A stretch of 64,000 nucleotides of DNA from the NCBI GenBank assembly GCA_034509735.1, contig JACGWO010000012.1, forward strand, positions 9,794,367 through 9,858,366, written 5' to 3'. A model generated the notes under the pieces. The model made no database searches, was not told where the DNA came from, and saw only the letters and a list, made by a program, of their open reading frames with translations. Of the stretch, positions 57,819 to 64,000 are shown in pieces. The DNA is from Sesamum alatum. Lineage: Eukaryota > Streptophyta > Magnoliopsida > Lamiales > Pedaliaceae. The number at the start of each line of letters is the position of its first letter. Position 1 is the first letter of the stretch. The position numbers were made by a program, and so were the translations under genes.

Positions 57819-59797
57819 TGTTAGAATAGGTGACCATGTAAGCCAATTTTGGCGGGTATATGTAACCTATGTCTAGACAATTATAAGTGTTTTGATAAAT
57901 CATTAATGAATAAAGAAGTGAATTTCATTTGGCATTACTTTGTTTGTGTTCACTTTTCTATATCTGTTCACTATGCAAACAAAGCCCACGGACTGAGATT
58001 TGATTTCGGGGACTGGGACTACGCTTGGAGGTAGGTCCATGAAATCAGTCTTCCCGAATCAGTCCGGAAATCTCCAAGTCAAGGAATCCCGAAAATGGGT
58101 ACCGGGATTCCATTTGAGACTTGCACTAAGCATCTGCTGTCGTGTTTCATCGACGGGTGACGAGGATCGTCTAAGCAGTGTTAGTGGGTTAGCATGCGAG
58201 GACGCAGCTGACTGAGGTGACTCGCGGGAACCGTCTTACGGAGGACCTTGAGTATGGTCAACAAGGTATGACGTGTATTCCCGGTTCCAACGGTACAGGT
58301 CAAGTCCTTTGACTTGAGGAATTGCTGAGTTTACCTGTACATCAGGGCTGTATCTTAGATATGGTGAGAGATTGCCAGAATTCTCTTTGGGAGTCATAAG
58401 CCATGTCTAGTGCAGTTCTGGTGTGCAAAGTGACAGTAGTTTCCAAGAAAGGATCTGTCTCCTGTCAATAGGTTTTGGCTGTTGAGTCTCATGTATACTC
58501 TAGGTCTTGTCCCTAAAACTGTGGCCACAGTGACTGAACAGAAGGGAAGGATTCCCTTGCGGCGTTTAGTGAGGACAGACCGACACTTAGGTCCAAAATG
58601 GGTACCTGCATTTTCCGTGCCCTAGACTCTAAGTGATGAGACCGAAGACAGAAGGACAAGTGTACTGTTAGAGCCTAAATGTTCATCCCTGAATATTTCA
58701 CCTAGTCTCTAGTGCCATGGACCGTTGCTAGATGGCCACCCATGGTAACGGACGGATTCTAGGAATCCGACCAAGTCTAGCTGAATGGTGAACCTAAAGA
58801 GTCACACACTATCCACACACAATTAAATATTTAATTTGGAATTAAATATTGGAGTGAAGGAATGATTAAATTAGATTTAATCGGGACCTTTATTTTTCTT
58901 GGAGAAATAATTCTTTCTATTTGATAGAAGGAATTAAATTGATAAATTGGATTTATCAAAGGAATTTATTTAATGGGCTTAAATAATATTTATATTTATT
59001 TTAGCCTCTTGGAAATATTTAAATAGGTTTTAAATATTCCATTAAATTAAATTAAATCAACGGTTGAGATCAATGGGAGAGATGGATGGCTAGGATCGTT
59101 TTGACTAGGTCAAAACACTAGTTTGACTAGGACTTTGACTAGGTCAAAATCCTAATCAAATTAGAGTTCTTAAAAGAGGAGTTTAAAGAGGATTAAACTC
59201 CTCTTCTATATAAACCCCTAGCATTCTACAATTTACATGATAATGAATCTCCAACACACACACTACAACACACACACACGGATCTCTCTCTCCCATCTCT
59301 CTCGTCCGCCCTCTCTCTCTCTCAAGAAAAATTATTTTCTTGATTCTTTTGTTCTTGGAACATTAGAATCTTGATGAATCAATACCATTAATTGATAATG
59401 TGTTATTGATTCATCCACTCCAAAATTATACACTTGTTCGTTGCTAGCACGACGTGCAAGATACGTGGGTGGATCGTGTGTCACGATTTGGAGGGTCTCA
59501 AGAACGAGATCTTGGTGCAAAACGGGGAACAACGCGTGTAGCCGTTGAAGACGAAAACGACAACGGGTAGGTCTCGTTTTAAATTTTCGTCCCTCTTTAA
59601 TTTTCAACCCTATGGCCTCCATGATTTATTTTAATGTTATACGTTCATGAGATACACCGAATGCCCGGGAAATTTCAAAGGCACACCCTTTGAAACGTGT
59701 TTTAATTTAAAAGCATGTTTAAATTCCGTTTTATTTTTTTAATTATACCGCGCTTCCGCATTCGCGCTTTTCCCGGGACGATCCACATAATCTTACA
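57819..59797 (+). repeat. solo type-A copia LTR
   Basis: A full-length A LTR (1979 bp) from TGTTAGAATAGG to ATCTTACA, with GTCGT on both sides and no internal region. It is the product of recombination between the two LTRs of a former element. Hairpins are very clean: 58826-58850 (11-bp arms, TGG), 58864-58882 (8, TAG), 58895-58907 (5, TGG), 58939-58959 (9, TGG) and 58966-58986 (8, 5-base loop). W-boxes are at 59099-59150, TATA near 59207-59215 and CA/CT repeats at 59252-59325. Confidence 0.96.
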
Positions 59798-59802
59798 GTC
59801 GT
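59798..59802. repeat. TSD of the solo LTR, right copy
   Basis: GTCGT directly after the solo LTR; it overlaps the first two bases of the dyad that flanks the gypsy TATA box. Confidence 0.95.
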
Positions 59803-59836
59803 GAGGTGCTAATAGTATAAATAGGAAGCACCTCAC
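59801..59836 (+). promoter_or_regulatory. gypsy LTR core promoter: TATA box within a dyad
   Basis: GTGAGGTGCT (59801-59810) and AGCACCTCAC (59827-59836) form a perfect 10-bp inverted repeat around TATAAATA (59816-59823). Transcription would start about 30 bp downstream, so the leader RNA would begin near 59850. Confidence 0.65.
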
Positions 59837-60747
59837 AACCTAAAAACCATCTCTTGTTTTACGTTGAATCTTAACTTTAATACATTATTCTACTTCCTCT
59901 ATCTTCTATTTTTATTTACGTTGCCCAATTGCTAATGGAATTCCACTTTTTAGTGTGTTCTTCCATTAGCATGTTAGGCTAAGCTCTTAATTTTTCGGTT
60001 AAAGTACGGTAAATGCTTGATTCTTAAAATGTTGTGAGATCTAATAAGTGCTTAATCCTTTTATTAAAATCCGTATTCATGTTATTCTCTGCGCTCTTTT
60101 TACAAACTTCTGATTTTTTAATAATATGATCAGTTGTTCATTATCAAGATAGTTTGTTTAGCTATTTGAACTTGCAAATCCGTAATTGTTTGTTTAGTTC
60201 AATAACTAGTAGCAACATTTCATGATTAATCGTGTCAAAGTGGTTAATTATGTTTTGGTGAATGCATGATCTGATTTAAATGAATCCTCGTAGGAATTTA
60301 TTGGTTAGGATCAGGCTCTTCTAATTCTCAAAGCTGTTAATAAATTAAATCTCGTGGACGTTCCCGGGGTTGTTTATTGATTAGAGATCTAGTCAACAGA
60401 CGTTCCTTGGCTAACGAAAAGGTAAGGAAGGGTGAGGTTGTTAGGTCGTACCAACAGCCATAACTGATCTACGCATTTTAATAATTATTATGTTTGCATC
60501 AATGATCAGCGGGAAGAATCAAGCATGAACCCACTTTAACCGGAAAACCTTCTCATCTATTACACTTCTCCTTTAATTTATACTTGTTATTTTCTTTTCA
60601 CAACTAAAAATCTGAATCCCCCCCTTTTTTTGCTTCTTTTAAGAAATCAACTTATTGCCGATCCCTGCGGATTCGACCCTACTTGCCGCTTTCGCAAGAA
60701 AGTAATTGTAGGAATTATTTTTGGTGGCTTCGACACCCATCAAATTT

Positions 60748-60764
60748 TGGCGCCGTTGCCGGGG
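60748..60764 (+). other. primer binding site of the gypsy element
   Basis: TGGCGCCGTTGCCGGGG, complementary to the tRNA-Asp 3' end as in Athila/Tat elements, a few bases after the LTR end. Confidence 0.9.
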
Positions 60765-60814
60765 GTTGGCGTTTTTAAGTCGATTTCTTCCTTACTTAAT
60801 TTTTGCTATTATTA

Positions 60815-63088
60815 ATGCCAAGATCTTCTCGTACAGGTGAACTGAGATTTGATCCCGAGATCGAGAAGACTGCGCGAAGACTTCGTTGGGAAACCAAGCA
60901 ACAAACCGAAGAAGCATCAACTTCTTACGAGGACGGAAAGGACATAACGTTAGAATTCGCAGAATCCTCGGGAGAATCTGAAGAAGAAGTCATGGCTATA
61001 ATTCCAGAAAGATCAATCAAAGATATGATTTCGCCGGATTTGAACCAACAACCGCTCTGCATAGAATACCCAGATTTAGAGGTAAATTTTGAATTGAAAT
61101 CTGGTTTGATTCATTTACTCCCTACTTTCCGCGGTCTTGCAGGTGAAAATCCACATAAACACTTTATGGAATTCCATGTGGTTTGTTCCGGGATGCGACC
61201 ACAAGGAGTCACCGAAGAACAGGTTAAACTGAGAGCCTTTCCTTTTTCTCTCGCCGACCAAGCGAAAGATTGGCTTTACTTTCTACCTTCGGGGTCCATC
61301 ACGACATGGCATGATCTCAAGAGACAAATTCTTGAGAAATATTTCCCTGCTTCACGAGCCACGACAATCCGGAAAGAAATCAGTGGAATTCGCCAATTCG
61401 CAGGAGAAAGCCTTTTTGAGTACTGGGGTAGATTCAATCAGTTGGTGAAAAGCTGCCCTCACCACCAGATTCCGGACCATCTCTTGATCCAGTACTTCTA
61501 TGAAGGTCTATCAGACATGGACAGAAAATTGGTAGACGCAGCCAGTGGAGGTGCGCTATTCAATAAAACCCCGACCGAGGCTCGTAATCTGATTTCAATC
61601 ATGGCATCTAATACACAACAATTCGGAATCAGACACGACGATCCACTAAAAAGGGGTAATGAGGTAACTATGGCTGTTTTTGATGATCGTTTGAATGAGC
61701 TCACGTCTCTTGTTAAACAAATTGCCACAGATAAGCATCAACATGTCAAGGTTTGCGGCATATGCACTTCAATGGAGCATCCCACCGATGCATGCCCAAC
61801 ACTCCAAGAACCGCCAACCGAACAAATTGATGCCGTAGGGGGAGTTCCCGGACAGCAACAAAGGAGATACGATCCATTCTCCAACACTTACAACCCCGGA
61901 TGGAAGGACCACCCGAATCTGAGCTATGGAACCCAGCCACAAAATTTTCAGAAACCGCAATACAGACCACCGGTGCAACCTAATCTGAAACAAAGCACAT
62001 CCCTTGAAGAGATGATGAAGACATTCATCACCAACACTCAACAACTCCAGCAGAATACTCAACAACAGATCCAACAACTCCAACAGAACACCCAAACGAG
62101 TATCCAGAACTTGGAGTCTCAGATCAGTCAGTTGGCCTCATCTATCAGTAAAATGGAATCTCAAGGTAAGCTACCGTCTCAAACTGTGGTTAATCCTAAA
62201 CAAAACGCTAGTGCTATTGTTTTACGCAGCGGAAAAAGATTGAAACCAAACATCGACGAAAACAGCACTGTGCGTGGGCACGCCCAGCAGGACGAACGCG
62301 AACAGGAAATTGAAGTTCCGCGACAACAAATGGACAAGCATGAATCAGCCAAAGAAGACCAACCTAAGGTGCTAGTGACGAAACTCCCCTTCCCGGATAG
62401 ATTTGCCAAGTCAAAGAAGGAGGAGGAACAAAAGGAAATCCTAGAGACATTTCGCAAAGTCGAGGTAAACATCCCATTGATCGATGCAATCAAGCAAATA
62501 CCCCGATACGCGAAGTTTCTCAAGGAATTGTGTACTAGTAAAGGGAGGTTGAAGGGTAACAAACGAGTAAGTATGGGTGAAAGTGTATCTGCGATTCTCC
62601 AACGAAAATCGCCCCAAAAGTGCAAAGACCCAGGTACGTTTTCTATCCCTTGTAAAATCGGTATGATTGGTATAAAAAGAGCCATGTGCGATTTAGGTGC
62701 TTCCATTAATGTCATGCCTCTAACGATTTTTGAATCCTTACACGTTGGCCCTTTGAAAGAAACAGGAGTTGTGATCCAACTTGCGGATCGCTCGGTTGTA
62801 TACCCCGAAGGGGTTTTAGAAGATGTGTTGGTACAAGTAAACGAATTGGTTTTTCCTGCCGATTTCTATGTTCTAGATATGAGAGAAGACAATTCCCCCA
62901 ATTCCACCTCTATTTTGTTGGGGAGACCTTTTCTCAAAACTGCTAGGACGAAAATCGACATGCATAAGAGTACTTTAACCATGGAGTTTGATGGTGAAGT
63001 GATACGATTTAACATCTACGACTCCATGAGGTATCCTAGCGATGTACCAACTGCCTTGCTTGTAGATATCTTTGACCCTTTTGTGTAG
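60815..63088 (+). CDS. gypsy gag-protease
   Basis: Open frame of 757 codons from ATG 60815 (MPRSSRTGELRFD), 50 bp after the PBS. I chose this ATG because the frame upstream of it has no ATG and begins with TTG. Residues about 70-275 are the retrotransposon gag (capsid) domain (ELKSGLIHLLPTF, HKHFMEFHVVCSGMRP, RAFPFSLADQAKDWLYFLPSGS, LEKYFPASRATTIRKEI, LIQYFYEGL). A zinc knuckle CX2CX4HX4C (CGICTSMEHPTDAC) lies near residue 313. A Gln-rich predicted coiled coil spans about 395-450, followed by NASAIVLRSGK. Aspartic protease follows from about residue 600, with CDLGASINVMP near 624 and ILLGRPFL near 700. The frame ends in TAG at 63086, but RT continues beyond it in the same frame. Confidence 0.9.
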   Translation: MPRSSRTGELRFDPEIEKTARRLRWETKQQTEEASTSYEDGKDITLEFAESSGESEEEVMAIIPERSIKDMISPDLNQQPLCIEYPDLEVNFELKSGLIHLLPTFRGLAGENPHKHFMEFHVVCSGMRPQGVTEEQVKLRAFPFSLADQAKDWLYFLPSGSITTWHDLKRQILEKYFPASRATTIRKEISGIRQFAGESLFEYWGRFNQLVKSCPHHQIPDHLLIQYFYEGLSDMDRKLVDAASGGALFNKTPTEARNLISIMASNTQQFGIRHDDPLKRGNEVTMAVFDDRLNELTSLVKQIATDKHQHVKVCGICTSMEHPTDACPTLQEPPTEQIDAVGGVPGQQQRRYDPFSNTYNPGWKDHPNLSYGTQPQNFQKPQYRPPVQPNLKQSTSLEEMMKTFITNTQQLQQNTQQQIQQLQQNTQTSIQNLESQISQLASSISKMESQGKLPSQTVVNPKQNASAIVLRSGKRLKPNIDENSTVRGHAQQDEREQEIEVPRQQMDKHESAKEDQPKVLVTKLPFPDRFAKSKKEEEQKEILETFRKVEVNIPLIDAIKQIPRYAKFLKELCTSKGRLKGNKRVSMGESVSAILQRKSPQKCKDPGTFSIPCKIGMIGIKRAMCDLGASINVMPLTIFESLHVGPLKETGVVIQLADRSVVYPEGVLEDVLVQVNELVFPADFYVLDMREDNSPNSTSILLGRPFLKTARTKIDMHKSTLTMEFDGEVIRFNIYDSMRYPSDVPTALLVDIFDPFV

Positions 63089-64000
63089 GAATTTTCAAAG
63101 AACGATACCGACGACCACGTGAAGATGGCGTTAGAGGAAGGCCTTACACCAACACTAGTACAAGCGTGGGAGAACAATATGACAATTGATCCCCAAATTG
63201 GTGAAAGCGTCTTTGAGCTCGAAGCTCTCCGCTCCCTTCCTCAAAACATTTCCTTCATTGATTTGCCACGCACACATACTAAACTTCTTCCCTCCTTGTT
63301 GCAGGCACCAACTCTAGAGCTGAAAGAATTACCGGATCATCTTAAGTATGCCTTCTTGGGCGAGAATAACACACTGCCGGTGATTATCTCAAGTAAACTC
63401 TCCACCCTAGAAGAAGATAAGTTGATCCGCATACTCAGGGAATTCCGTGCAGCCATAGGGTGGACCATCGCCGACATCAAAGGGTTAAGTCCTTCAACTT
63501 GCGAACATCGAATTTTACTCGAAGAAGGATCTAAACCCTCACGAGAAGCTCAACGCCGGCTAAATCCACCAATGATGGAAGTAGTGAAAAAGGAAATCCT
63601 AAAACTCCTTGACGCAGGTATGATCTTTCCAATTTCTGATAGTGAATGGGTAAGTCCGACTCAAGTTGTGCCCAAGAAAACGGGCATAACCGTCGTTCAA
63701 AATTCTATTGGTGAATTGGTACCCACCCGTGTTCAAAATGGATGGCGAGTTTGTATAGACTATAGAAAGCTTAACACCGCCACTAGGAAAGATCACTTCC
63801 CTCTTCCTTTTATTGATCAGATGTTGGAACGTTTGGCTGGTCGTTCTCATTATTGTTGCCTTGATGGATACTCAGGTTTTCACCAAATACCAGTGGCGCC
63901 CGCGGATCAAGAAAAGACGACGTTCACTTGCCCTTTCGGGACATTCGCTTACCGACGGATGCCATTCGGGTTGTGTAATGCCCCCGCCACCTTTCAAAGG
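63089..64000 (+). CDS. gypsy reverse transcriptase, N-terminal part (in frame after TAG)
   Basis: All 304 codons from 63089 to the window edge are open and in the same frame as gag-protease. The linker (MALEEGLTPTLVQAWENN) leads to IGWTIADIKGLSPSTCEHRI, QRRLNPPMMEVVKKEILKLLDAGMI, WVSPTQVVPKKTG, GWRVCIDYRKLN, HFPLPFIDQMLERL, CCLDGYSGFHQI and CPFGTFAYRRMPFGLCNAPATFQR. These are the fingers and palm of a Ty3/gypsy RT. The active-site YxDD box, RNase H and integrase lie past the window end. The first ATG is at 63125, but a fusion to gag is expected in this lineage. Confidence 0.9.

Larger units (their letters stand above)
57422..60742 (+). repeat. 5' LTR of the gypsy element (split by a solo LTR)
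   Basis: TGATAAGTGTGTAATTTG at 57422 to CACCCATCA at 60742. Without the inserted copia LTR and one GTCGT copy it is about 1.34 kb. TATAAATA is at 59816-59823. The remaining 0.9 kb up to the PBS is AT-rich with no gene. Confidence 0.85.
57422..64000 (+). mobile_element. Ty3/gypsy element, Athila/Tat type, 5' part
   Basis: 5' LTR (57422-60742, interrupted), tRNA-Asp-type PBS, gag-protease and the first third of RT, truncated by the window end. The gag and RT wording (ELKSGLIHLLPTF, NASAIVLRSGK, DLGASINVMP, LDGYSGFHQI) matches the non-chromoviral Athila/Tat branch. Whether an env-like frame follows cannot be seen. Confidence 0.88.

Overview
This window is plant nuclear heterochromatin made almost entirely of nested LTR retrotransposons. 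There are six or more Ty1/copia copies from at least three related LTR families, primed by initiator-tRNA-Met, and one Ty3/gypsy element of the Athila/Tat type primed by tRNA-Asp. I see no host gene, tRNA or rRNA. The families are typical of flowering plants. The gag and pol wording reminds me of copia elements in asterid genomes, but I cannot name a species. Names used here (X, F, G, Z, D2, W, Y, E; LTR types A, B, C, G) are local labels.

Layout: 1-2998 is the 3' half of copia element X (+), ending in a type-A LTR. 2999-3402 is the 3' piece of a type-B LTR. 3403-8885 is old antisense copia F. 8886-10252 is a truncated B LTR (+). 10253-16330 is old copia G (+), whose LTR carries a striking hairpin array. 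16331-17439 is a copia pol fragment and LTR piece (Z, +), hit by another A LTR (17440-18882) that runs into a 500-N gap (18883-19382). 19383-28978 is antisense A-type copia D2. 28979-35468 is the antisense 5' half of X. 35469-37065 is the matching 5' piece of the B LTR, and 37066-37682 is the end of its parent element's pol (Y). 37683-39387 is a large inverted repeat of type-C LTR. 38518-57375 is antisense copia W, split by the complete 10.4-kb element E (42049-52480, TSD CTTAT). 57422-64000 is the gypsy element: LTR, gag-protease and the start of reverse transcriptase. Its 5' LTR is interrupted by a solo A LTR (57819-59797, TSD GTCGT).

The copia elements share one architecture: a ~1.8-2.2 kb LTR, PBS, a very long 1.7-2.4 kb untranslated leader, gag, protease, integrase, RT, RNase H, polypurine tract and LTR. 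No copia copy keeps a fully open gag-pol. E is closest, with a few frameshifts and one stop. The gypsy gag-protease frame is open, with a single in-frame amber codon before RT.

The most unusual observations are: (1) runs of perfect hairpins with a TGG tri-nucleotide centre in the U3 of several LTR families; (2) two halves of element X, sharing LTR variants and TSD, lying 26 kb apart in opposite orientation, which implies an inversion or a mis-oriented contig; (3) an 11-bp palindrome pair with fixed ~80-bp spacing, plus a conserved hairpin, in the leaders; (4) CG-alternating, Z-DNA-like islands in the leaders; (5) a shared RT-core deletion in F and G.
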